Shown here piece by piece: positions 9,014 to 16,275 of a stretch of DNA of 64,000 nucleotides. The notes beneath the pieces were generated by a model. The model worked only from the letters and a program-made list of their open reading frames with translations. It was not told the origin of the DNA and did no database searches. Source of the stretch: Pseudomonadota bacterium (lineage in GTDB: Bacteria; Pseudomonadota; Alphaproteobacteria; Rhizobiales; Xanthobacteraceae); assembly GCA_023386885.1 (NCBI GenBank), contig JAEWIX010000025.1, positions 181,982 to 245,981 of the forward strand, given 5' to 3'. A program made the translations under genes and the position numbers. Within the stretch, counting starts at the first letter, position 1. Each line of letters begins with the position of its first letter.

Positions 9014-10018
9014 ATGCCCACCCTTCAGGATTTTCGGCAATCGAAGCCGGTCTTTTATCCCGACCAGGCCATTCATGCCGAGTTCGCCTGCGCCCATTTC
9101 GGCCTGAACTTCGAGACCCTGGAGGGCAACACCGGATTGCTGTTCCGAATTGCCTCGGCAAAGGCCAGCCATTGCTTCGGCGGCGGTCGCTGCTCGACCT
9201 TTCCGCAGAACGACGCCGCCGCTGCCACGCTGGCCAACGACAAATATTTTACCCAGCGCATCCTCGAGCAGGCCGGAATAGCGACCCTGCGCGGCCGATA
9301 TTTCTTCCTGCACCAACGGTACCGCACACATCGACCGCCCGGCCATGAGCGGGCCGACACCGCGGCGTATTTTGCCGAGTTGAACCATCGTGCTTTCGCC
9401 AAACCGCTTTATGGCTCGCGCGGCGACTTTGCCCAGCCCCTGTCCGATCCGGATGCGCTCGCCGCTTACATGGACGAGGTCTCGCGATTCTACGATTCGA
9501 TTTTGCTTCAACCGATCGTCAGCGGTGACGAGTACCGGATATTCCTGCTCGATCAGGACGAGGTCTTTACAGCCCGAAAATTCCGCGCGTCCATCACCGG
9601 AGACGGCATCCATTCGCTGCGTGAACTGATCGCGGCCCATAACCGTGACTTGCAGGCCCACGGCATTTCACCAGCCAGCGCAACGCTCGACGACACGGCG
9701 GACGAAATCTTGCCGGCAGGCCAGCAGTACGTTTTGCCGGGGCGAATGAACCGGAGTGCTGGAGGCACGATGGCCTTCGCGCGACCATCTCGCCACGACG
9801 CGGCCTTGACGCTGGCGCGGCGCGCGGTTCGAGCGGTCGGCCTGCGCGCCGCGGCGGTCGATCTTTTCACCGACATCGACGGCGATCCCGAGGAGATGGC
9901 GGTGATCGAGATCAACGCCAATCCATCGATCCGCTTTCTCGAGGATAGCGGCCGGGAGGACCTGATTCTCAAAATCTGGCATCACACCTTCATGTCCGTC
10001 GGCTTACTGGATGTTTGA
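9014..10018 (+). CDS. ATP-grasp amide ligase resembling the ATP-grasp domain of cyanophycin synthetase
   Basis: 334 aa. Features seen: the subdomain entry NDKYFTQRILEQAGI at 75-89, an ATP-contacting Lys in FAKPLYGSRG near 130, GDEYRIFLLD at 171-180, GDGIHSLRELIAAHNRD at 196-212 and the metal-binding strand VIEINANPSIRF at 297-308. GDG-x-x-SLRELI-x-x-HN is the pattern seen in cyanophycin synthetase (CphA) and GshF-like ATP-grasp domains. An ATP-grasp ligase activates a carboxylate as acyl-phosphate and joins it to an amine. The gene overlaps the next by 8 bp. Unlike CphA, the Mur-type partner is a separate protein. The substrate is unknown. The start is fixed only by the upstream stop; the Shine-Dalgarno is weak. 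Confidence 0.82.
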   Translation: MPTLQDFRQSKPVFYPDQAIHAEFACAHFGLNFETLEGNTGLLFRIASAKASHCFGGGRCSTFPQNDAAAATLANDKYFTQRILEQAGIATLRGRYFFLHQRYRTHRPPGHERADTAAYFAELNHRAFAKPLYGSRGDFAQPLSDPDALAAYMDEVSRFYDSILLQPIVSGDEYRIFLLDQDEVFTARKFRASITGDGIHSLRELIAAHNRDLQAHGISPASATLDDTADEILPAGQQYVLPGRMNRSAGGTMAFARPSRHDAALTLARRAVRAVGLRAAAVDLFTDIDGDPEEMAVIEINANPSIRFLEDSGREDLILKIWHHTFMSVGLLDV

Positions 10019-11327
10019 CCTCCCCAAATACGGCGACGGCATTTGCCTCGCGCGGCTCACCGCGCTGCTGGAAGCGCTTGCGATCGACCGCGACCAATTG
10101 AGCCGGATTGCCGTCGTGATCACCGGTTCCAACGGCAAAGGCAGTACCGCAGCTTTCTGCGCCAGCATCGGTCGCGCCGCCGGCCTGCGCACGGGACTGT
10201 TTACCTCGCCACATCTCTATCGCTTCAACGAGCGTTTTCAGATCGACGGCAACCCCATCGATGATGTGCGCCTGAACGACCTGATGGCTCAGGTGGTCCA
10301 CGCCATTGATGACGTGTCGCAACAGCGCAACGAGCGTTTCGGCGCCTTCGAGGCGCAGTTTGCGCTGGCATGTCTGTACTTCCAGCAAGAGGGATGCACC
10401 TTCGCAGTATTCGAAGCCGGCATCGGCGGCCGTTACGATCCAGTCCGGCTGGTTGGCTCCCCGACCACCTGCGTGGCCTCAGTCGACTTCGAACACGTCA
10501 GTCTGCTCGGCAACTCATTGCCGCTGATTGCTTCCGACAAGAGCGACGCCTGCGCGGCGGGTGGCGCAATTGTCTACGGCGAGAACTGCCGGCCGTTGCG
10601 CGGCCATCTTCTCGCCTACAATCGCAACCGCGACATCGAAAGCCTGTTCCTCCGCGACGAGATCGGCATCGCCGCGGAACGCACCACCGATACCGGCCAG
10701 ACGTTCGACCTGCATTTCGAAGGGCATCGCATTCGGGATCTGACCATCAACCTGTCGGGTACGTTCCAGATCAACAATGCCGCCACTGCAGCGAGCCTGT
10801 TCCTGCGATGGATGCAAACCTCGTCGAGGTCGGTCGCGCCTGCCACGCCGGAGCAGGCCGTCCGCGACGGACTGTCGCAAACCCGCTGGCCGGGCCGCCT
10901 CGAGGTGATCCGTCACGATCCGCTGACGGTGATCGACGTTGGCCATACACCCGATGGCATCACGCGCGCACTCGCCGGTCTGCATCAGGCCCATGGCAAG
11001 GAGAACTGGCTGCTGGTGATCGGCGTTTCTCACGACAAGAGCGCCGACGAAATCGTCGCGCTGCTGGCGCCGGCGTTTGACACCATCGTCTGCACCGCCG
11101 CCCACCATAAGGGAACCCCGCCCGAGCAGATCGCTGCCGCGGCGCGCCGCGCCAACCCCACCGCCCCGGTACATATCGCCGCGACCATCGAGGATGCAGC
11201 GGCACTGAGCACCAAACTGGCGGCGGCGGCCGACCGGAGGATTTTCGTCGCGGGCGGATTATTTCTCGCCATCGAATACGCGACCACGATCAAGGGCGAC
11301 AACCCAAGGTCTCTTGCCTTCTTCTAA
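10011..11327 (+). CDS. FolC/Mur-type ATP-dependent ligase paralogue with altered motifs
   Basis: 438 aa. The fold is that of folylpolyglutamate/dihydrofolate synthase: P-loop GSNGKGST at 39-46, TSPHLYRFNERF at 65-76, EAGIGGRYD at 135-143 and WPGRLE at 293-298. Two positions depart from true FolC. The IAxEKAGI segment that carries the carbamylated Lys region reads IASDKSDA at 173-180, and the C-terminal DGAHNP motif reads DVGHTPDG at 309-316. It is also not in the usual accD-folC setting. Being translationally coupled to an ATP-grasp ligase, it more likely extends a peptide-like molecule than folate. Automated annotation would probably call it folC; I would not. Confidence 0.8.
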   Translation: MFDLPKYGDGICLARLTALLEALAIDRDQLSRIAVVITGSNGKGSTAAFCASIGRAAGLRTGLFTSPHLYRFNERFQIDGNPIDDVRLNDLMAQVVHAIDDVSQQRNERFGAFEAQFALACLYFQQEGCTFAVFEAGIGGRYDPVRLVGSPTTCVASVDFEHVSLLGNSLPLIASDKSDACAAGGAIVYGENCRPLRGHLLAYNRNRDIESLFLRDEIGIAAERTTDTGQTFDLHFEGHRIRDLTINLSGTFQINNAATAASLFLRWMQTSSRSVAPATPEQAVRDGLSQTRWPGRLEVIRHDPLTVIDVGHTPDGITRALAGLHQAHGKENWLLVIGVSHDKSADEIVALLAPAFDTIVCTAAHHKGTPPEQIAAAARRANPTAPVHIAATIEDAAALSTKLAAAADRRIFVAGGLFLAIEYATTIKGDNPRSLAFF

Positions 11328-11420
11328 GCGCCGATCGTTAGCGGACGACAACAATTGATGTTGTCGCGCGCGCGGGAGCCGACTAGCCTTGAGCGCAACG
11401 ATGCATCGGAGGAATACGCC

Positions 11421-12422
11421 ATGACGAACGGCCCCAATCGCCAGATCCTGCTGGTCGAAAAACCCAGCGGCAAGCTGGAGCCGACGCACTTCAAGATGGT
11501 CGATGGCACAATTCCCGAACCGAAGGATGGCGAGGTGTTGTTGCGCGTGCGTTACATCTCGCTCGACGCCGCCAATCGGGCCTGGATGCATGGCGCCACC
11601 TATCGCTCGGCGGTGGAGGCCAACACGGTGATGGCCGGTGGTGCCATTGCCGAAGTAGTATCGTCGAAAGCGCCTGGCTTCGCCCCCGGTGACATCGTGT
11701 TTGGAGATACCGGATGGCAAGATTTCGCTGCGGTGCCCGCCAAGCATCTTGCCAAGATGCCGCGTATCGAACCGCTGACTCATCTGCTTAGCGTTTATGG
11801 TATCGCCGGTCTGACCGCCTATTTCGGACTGTTGCATGTCGGGAAGCCCAAGGCTGGCGAAACCGTCGTCGTATCGGCAGCCGCGGGATCGGTCGGCTCC
11901 ATTGTCGGCCAAATCGCAAAGATCAAGGGCTGTCGTGTCGTCGGCATCGCTGGCGGCGCGGAGAAGTGCCATTGGCTCACCTCAACGCTCGGTTTCGATG
12001 CCGCGGTGGATTACAAGGACGGCGCGACCTACAAAGCACTGAAGGCGGCGGCGCCAAAAGGCATCGATGTCTATTTCGACAACGTCGGCGGCGATATTCT
12101 CGAAGCCTGCATCTCGCAGATGAACCTTTACGGCCGCATCGCCTGCTGCGGCGCCATCTCGCAGTATGACGGCGTGCCATCGGCCACCGGTCCACGCGGC
12201 GTGCCAGGCCTGATCGTGGTGAAACGTCTTACCATGCAGGGATTCATCGTGATGGACTACATGGACCAGCGCGATCAGGCATTCGCCGATCTGCAATCAT
12301 GGGTCGCCGCCGGCAAGCTGAAGGTGCAGGAAGATATCATCGTCGGCATCGAAAACACACCGCAAGCGTTGATCGGGCTGCTCGCCGGAGAAAATCGCGG
12401 CAAGCGCATGATCAAGGTATAG
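11421..12422 (+). CDS. Zinc-free MDR-family NADP-dependent oxidoreductase (CurA / prostaglandin-reductase type)
   Basis: 333 aa; ATG 11421 is preceded by GGAGGA with 7-8 nt spacing, so I prefer it to the open extension from 11355. The N-terminal GroES-like fold carries LDAANRAWMHGATYR, and the Rossmann motif is SAAAGSVGSIVGQIAK. The C-terminal IACCGAISQYDG is typical of the 2-alkenal/15-oxoprostaglandin reductase branch that reduces C=C bonds of enones with NADPH. It starts 94 bp after the Mur-like ligase gene on the same strand, and the spacing does not prove an operon. Confidence 0.9.
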   Translation: MTNGPNRQILLVEKPSGKLEPTHFKMVDGTIPEPKDGEVLLRVRYISLDAANRAWMHGATYRSAVEANTVMAGGAIAEVVSSKAPGFAPGDIVFGDTGWQDFAAVPAKHLAKMPRIEPLTHLLSVYGIAGLTAYFGLLHVGKPKAGETVVVSAAAGSVGSIVGQIAKIKGCRVVGIAGGAEKCHWLTSTLGFDAAVDYKDGATYKALKAAAPKGIDVYFDNVGGDILEACISQMNLYGRIACCGAISQYDGVPSATGPRGVPGLIVVKRLTMQGFIVMDYMDQRDQAFADLQSWVAAGKLKVQEDIIVGIENTPQALIGLLAGENRGKRMIKV

Positions 12423-12486
12423 CTCGCGCAATACCGATGCATCCTTGCGTGGTGACATGGGTCACGTGCCCGACAGGAGTTCTTCA

Positions 12487-13119
12487 TTGCAGCTTCACGG
12501 ATATTATCGCAGCACCGCATCCTGGCGGGTGCGCATCGCACTCAACATCAAGGGCATTCGGGTCGATCATGTGGCGCATCATCTGCGTAAGGGCGAGCAG
12601 CACGCGACTGACTATCTCAAGCTCAATCCGCAGGGGTTTGTTCCTGCGCTTACCCTCGACGACGGCACGACATTGACCCAATCGCTGGCGATCATCGAAT
12701 GGCTCGACGAGACGCATCCGCAACCACCATTGCTGCCTGCCGACCCGCTTGTCCGCGCGCGGGTGCGTGCCTTCGCGCAAGCGATCGCATGCGATACGCA
12801 TCCGGTGCAGAATCTTAAGGTGCTCGCGCGGCTGCGGCAACTCGGCCTTGCCGAGGACACCGTCACCGGCTGGGCCGCATGGGCCATTGGCGAGGGCCTC
12901 GCGGCCTGTGAGACACTCATCTCCAATGAAGCGGGTCCCTTCTGTTTCGGTGCCGAGCCGTCGCTCGCCGATATCTGCCTTGTCCCGCAACTGTTCAACG
13001 CGCGTCGCTTCGGCGTCGATCTGTCTGCCTATCCGCGATTGCTGCGGGCTGAAGCCGCCGCGCAAGCGGTGCCTGCGTTCATCGCGGCCGCACCGGAACG
13101 CCAACCCGACGCGGAATGA
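12487..13119 (+). CDS. maiA: Maleylacetoacetate isomerase / zeta-class glutathione transferase (TTG start)
   Basis: 210 aa from TTG 12487, which has AGGAG exactly 7 nt upstream; this makes the protein open with (M)QLHGYYRSTASWRVRIALNIKG, the normal N-terminus of the family. An upstream in-frame ATG at 12445 would add 14 unrelated residues. The catalytic Ser region is RSTASWRVR and the thioredoxin-fold cis-Pro context is FVPALTLDDGTTLTQSLAIIEWLDE. The enzyme isomerises maleylacetoacetate to fumarylacetoacetate using glutathione in tyrosine or aromatic breakdown. Neither homogentisate dioxygenase nor fumarylacetoacetase is nearby, so the true substrate may differ. Confidence 0.87.
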   Translation: MQLHGYYRSTASWRVRIALNIKGIRVDHVAHHLRKGEQHATDYLKLNPQGFVPALTLDDGTTLTQSLAIIEWLDETHPQPPLLPADPLVRARVRAFAQAIACDTHPVQNLKVLARLRQLGLAEDTVTGWAAWAIGEGLAACETLISNEAGPFCFGAEPSLADICLVPQLFNARRFGVDLSAYPRLLRAEAAAQAVPAFIAAAPERQPDAE

Positions 13120-13220
13120 TCGCGGCTGCTCTGCAAGCCAATCGACGCGCGCACGAGCACTGCGACAAATAATCGAACCCGATATGCATTCACGGGATGA
13201 CAGGCGGCTCTTCGTCAAAT

Positions 13221-13238
13221 AGGCTTGATGACAAGCCT
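13221..13238 (+). terminator. Short hairpin downstream of the isomerase gene
   Basis: AGGCTTG and CAAGCCT form a perfect 7-bp stem around an ATGA loop, 100 bp after the isomerase stop and 90 bp before the TRAP receptor gene. There is no U-run, so termination is only possible, not shown. Confidence 0.35.
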
Positions 13239-13328
13239 GCACATGCTGCAGCGCACAGAAAGAGTCGCGAAAACGCGAACGTCAAATGATAGCTGCCGGA
13301 AAACGGCATTGTCTCGGGGAGGACTCAC

Positions 13329-14279
13329 GTGAAAACGATCGTGACAACACTGAGCGTCATATTGAGCGTCGGCTGCGCCCTCAGCACAACGGGCAACTCC
13401 GCTGAAATGAAAATGATGACCGGACCGCAGGGCGGTTCGTGGATTCCGCTGGGCGGCCAACTCAAGGACATGTGGGAGAAAGCCATTCCCGGCCTAAGCG
13501 TCCAGGCATTGCCGGGCGCAGGCATCGCGAATGTCCGCGGCGTCGATGAAGGCAAGGCCGATATCGGATTCGGCAATTCGATCTCAACCGTCGATGGCCT
13601 TGCCGGACGCGCGCCGTTTCCCAAAGCACTGACGAACGTCTGCAATCTCGCCACGCTCTATCCGCAGTATTATCAACTCGTTGCCAGCGGCGATTCAGGC
13701 GTGCACAAGATCGCCGACCTCAAGGGCAAGTCCATCACCACGCAACAGCGCGGCAACACCGGCGAGTTGATCACGCGGCAACTGCTCGAGGTCAACGGCA
13801 TCAAATACAGCGATGTGAAGGTCAGTTTTGTCGGCTACACCGATTCCGTTAATCAGATGAAGGATGGGCATGCGGTGGCTTTCGGCCTCGGCACGCAGAT
13901 TCCTGCAGGCTCGATCATGGATCTCGCCGCCGCGCGCGACATCACGATGATCGATCAATCTGACAGCTATGACGGCATGAAGAAACTGAACTCCGGTTAC
14001 ACGCTCGGCGTCGTACCGAAAGGCACCTATCCGAAGCAGGACAAGGACGTGAAGGTGATCGCCTATGCGACACACCTTGTCGTCTCCTGCAAATTGCCGG
14101 CCGATGAGGTCTATACCATGACCAAGACGCTGGCCGCCAACGTGGCCACGATGGCGACGGTCGCCAAGGCCATGAGCACGCTGACGCCGAAGGGCATGGC
14201 CGAAGACATCGGCATCCCGTTTCATCCGGGCGCCGCGAAATTCTACAAAGAAGCGGGTATCGACGTAAAATCGCATTGA
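13329..14279 (+). CDS. TAXI-family TRAP transporter solute-binding protein
   Basis: 316 aa from GTG 13329 with GGGGAGGA about 5 nt upstream. A signal peptide covers roughly residues 1-24 (VILSVGCALSTTGNSAEM). The mature start MMTGPQGGSWIPLGGQLKDMWE and the central LKGKSITTQQRGNTGELITRQLLE are typical of TAXI receptors, which deliver dicarboxylates, glutamate or related organic acids to a fused TRAP permease. It is separated from that permease gene by a stable hairpin. No substrate can be read from the sequence. Confidence 0.92.
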   Translation: MKTIVTTLSVILSVGCALSTTGNSAEMKMMTGPQGGSWIPLGGQLKDMWEKAIPGLSVQALPGAGIANVRGVDEGKADIGFGNSISTVDGLAGRAPFPKALTNVCNLATLYPQYYQLVASGDSGVHKIADLKGKSITTQQRGNTGELITRQLLEVNGIKYSDVKVSFVGYTDSVNQMKDGHAVAFGLGTQIPAGSIMDLAAARDITMIDQSDSYDGMKKLNSGYTLGVVPKGTYPKQDKDVKVIAYATHLVVSCKLPADEVYTMTKTLAANVATMATVAKAMSTLTPKGMAEDIGIPFHPGAAKFYKEAGIDVKSH

Positions 14280-14286
14280 TCCAGCC

Positions 14287-14314
14287 TGCCGGCGGGTGAA
14301 CAAGCCCGCCGGCA
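14287..14314 (+). promoter_or_regulatory. Intercistronic stem-loop between TRAP receptor and permease genes
   Basis: TGCCGGCGGG and CCCGCCGGCA form a perfect 10-bp stem with loop TGAACAAG, starting 8 nt after the receptor stop. Such structures often protect the receptor transcript from 3' decay so that more receptor than permease is made. A GTG at 14296 lies inside the stem and is therefore a poor start for the permease. Confidence 0.7.
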
Positions 14315-14346
14315 AACGTCTCGTCTTCTCGTCCGGAATCACGAGC

Positions 14347-16212
14347 ATGAAGCTAGACTTGAGCTACGGCGGCGTCGCGCGGCTGACGATCATCATCATT
14401 TCCGTAGCAATGGCGGCGTATCATATCTGGGCCATCGCGTTCGGGACGCCTGAGGCGGTCATCTTCCGTGGCACGCACCTGCTGTTCGTCGTGGTGCTGC
14501 TGTTCCTGCTGCACCGCGGCTCCGGAAAGATCGAAGGCACACCGACGCCACTCGATCTGACACTGATGGCACTGGCGGTCGCGCCGATCCTCTATCTGTT
14601 CATCAACTACGATTACATCATCAACCGCATCTTCTATGTCGATGAACTGACGACCCTCGACGTCATCATGGGCACGTTGATGACGGTGATGGTGCTGGAA
14701 GCGACGCGCCGCGCCATCGGTCTCGCGTTGCCGATCACCGCCGTGGTGTTTCTGGCTTACGGACTGTTCATTGCAAAGCTCGATCCACACCAGTTGTTGG
14801 ACCAGCTCTATATGACGACGGAAGGTATCTTCGGCATCCCGCTGTCCGTCTCGGCATCCTATGTGTTGATCTTCGTACTGTTCGGCGCGTTCATGGAGCG
14901 TACCGGCACAGGACAACTGTTCATGGATTTCGCCCTGAGCCTGACAGGTCATACCGCAGGAGGTCCCGGCAAGGTTTCCTGCGTATCGTCGGCTCTATTC
15001 GGCACAATTTCAGGCAGTGCGGTCGCCAACGTCATGGTCGACGGACCGATTACCATTCCGCTGATGAAGCGCTCGGGTTTTCCGCCACATTTCGCCGCCG
15101 GCGTCGAGGCTGTTGCCTCGACGGGTGGACAGATCATGCCGCCGATCATGGGAGCTGCCGCGTTCGTCATGGCGGAGTTTATCGGCGTCTCTTATGGACA
15201 AGTCATCATCTGGGCGCTGATCCCGGCCATTCTTTACTACGTCGCCTGCTTCTCGGCGGTGCATTTCGAGGCGAAACGGCGCGGTCTTGTCGGCGTCCCG
15301 CGTGCCGATCTGCCGAGACTTGGCGCGGTGATGCGCGAGCGCGGCCACTTGTTCCTACCGGTGCTTGCCATTCTTGTCGTGATGTATTCCGGCTTCAGTT
15401 CGCCGATGGCGGCTCTCGCAGGTGTCGCCGCCTGCTTTCCCGTCGCCGCATTGCGAAAATCGACCCGCCATTACGTCACGTTCGAGAACGTCATTCTTGC
15501 CTGCGTCGATGGCGCAAGGAATGCGCTTCCTGTCGCGATTGCCTGCGCCGCGGCCGGCGTGGTGATTGCAGTCGTGACGCTTTCCGGGCTGGGGATCGTA
15601 TTCACGCAGTATGTCGTGCACCTGTCGCAGGACTATTTGCTGCTGGCGCTGGTCTTCACCATGATCGCGGGCATTGTTCTCGGCATGGGCATGCCGACGA
15701 CGCCGGCCTACATCATCATGACCGCGCTGCTGGTGCCCGCGATCATCAAGTTCGGGATCGTTGTTCCGGCCGCCCATATGTTCGCGTTCTACTTCGCCGT
15801 TCTCTCGGCCATCACGCCACCGGTGGCCCTGGCGGTATTCGCGGCTGCCGGAATTGCCCGATCCGAACTTTGGGCCACCGGTCTCGCGGCGGTGCGAATC
15901 GCTGCAACCAGCTTCATCGTCCCATTCATGTTCGTCTATGAACCGGCACTTCTCATGATCGGTGATTGGCCGACCATTATCTGGAGTGGCTTCACCGCAT
16001 CGATCGGCGTCATCCTGTTCGCCGCCGGCCTGCATGGCTACCTGCTCACCGCTTCGCGCCTCTGGCAGAGCGCGAGCCTTGCGGTCGCCGGACTGTTGCT
16101 GATCGAACCGGGATTGGTGACTGACATGATCGGCGCGGCGATCGCCGGCGTCGTTGCGCTGACCCAACTCGCTGACCGAAAACGACAGAGCCCAATCAAG
16201 GCAACCACGTAA
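14347..16212 (+). CDS. TRAP transporter fused 4TM/12TM permease
   Basis: 621 aa from ATG 14347, chosen because the alternative GTG 14296 is buried in a hairpin. The sequence is hydrophobic throughout. The small DctQ-like unit occupies about residues 1-170 and the DctM-like unit the rest (GGPGKVSCVSSALFGTISGSAVANV, STGGQIMPPIMGAAAF, GMGMPTTPAYIIMTALLVPA). Fusion of the two subunits is normal for TAXI-TRAP systems. It moves the bound organic acid into the cell using the sodium or proton gradient. Confidence 0.93.
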   Translation: MKLDLSYGGVARLTIIIISVAMAAYHIWAIAFGTPEAVIFRGTHLLFVVVLLFLLHRGSGKIEGTPTPLDLTLMALAVAPILYLFINYDYIINRIFYVDELTTLDVIMGTLMTVMVLEATRRAIGLALPITAVVFLAYGLFIAKLDPHQLLDQLYMTTEGIFGIPLSVSASYVLIFVLFGAFMERTGTGQLFMDFALSLTGHTAGGPGKVSCVSSALFGTISGSAVANVMVDGPITIPLMKRSGFPPHFAAGVEAVASTGGQIMPPIMGAAAFVMAEFIGVSYGQVIIWALIPAILYYVACFSAVHFEAKRRGLVGVPRADLPRLGAVMRERGHLFLPVLAILVVMYSGFSSPMAALAGVAACFPVAALRKSTRHYVTFENVILACVDGARNALPVAIACAAAGVVIAVVTLSGLGIVFTQYVVHLSQDYLLLALVFTMIAGIVLGMGMPTTPAYIIMTALLVPAIIKFGIVVPAAHMFAFYFAVLSAITPPVALAVFAAAGIARSELWATGLAAVRIAATSFIVPFMFVYEPALLMIGDWPTIIWSGFTASIGVILFAAGLHGYLLTASRLWQSASLAVAGLLLIEPGLVTDMIGAAIAGVVALTQLADRKRQSPIKATT

Positions 16213-16230
16213 ACAACGCGAGCCCTCACC

Positions 16231-16246
16231 GCTCCCGTCCGGGAGC
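16231..16246 (+). terminator. Hairpin between convergent TRAP permease and caspase genes
   Basis: GCTCCC / GGGAGC with a four-base GTCC loop, 20 bp after the permease stop and 30 bp from the stop of the opposite gene. There is no U-run, so it is at best a weak terminator or a bidirectional barrier. Confidence 0.35.
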
Positions 16247-16275
16247 CGAACACGATGCGAAGGAATGCGTAACGC

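Noticed and set aside
10011..11327. Annotation of the Mur-like ligase as true folC
   Set aside because: Two motif changes and linkage to an ATP-grasp ligase argue against it, though the fold is the same.
12445..12486. ATG 12445 as start of the isomerase gene
   Set aside because: It adds 14 residues absent from the family and has no Shine-Dalgarno, whereas TTG 12487 has AGGAG at 7 nt.
14353..16167. Antisense frames rich in Asp/His/Arg over the TRAP permease
   Set aside because: They are mirror images of membrane helices and contain no known domain.
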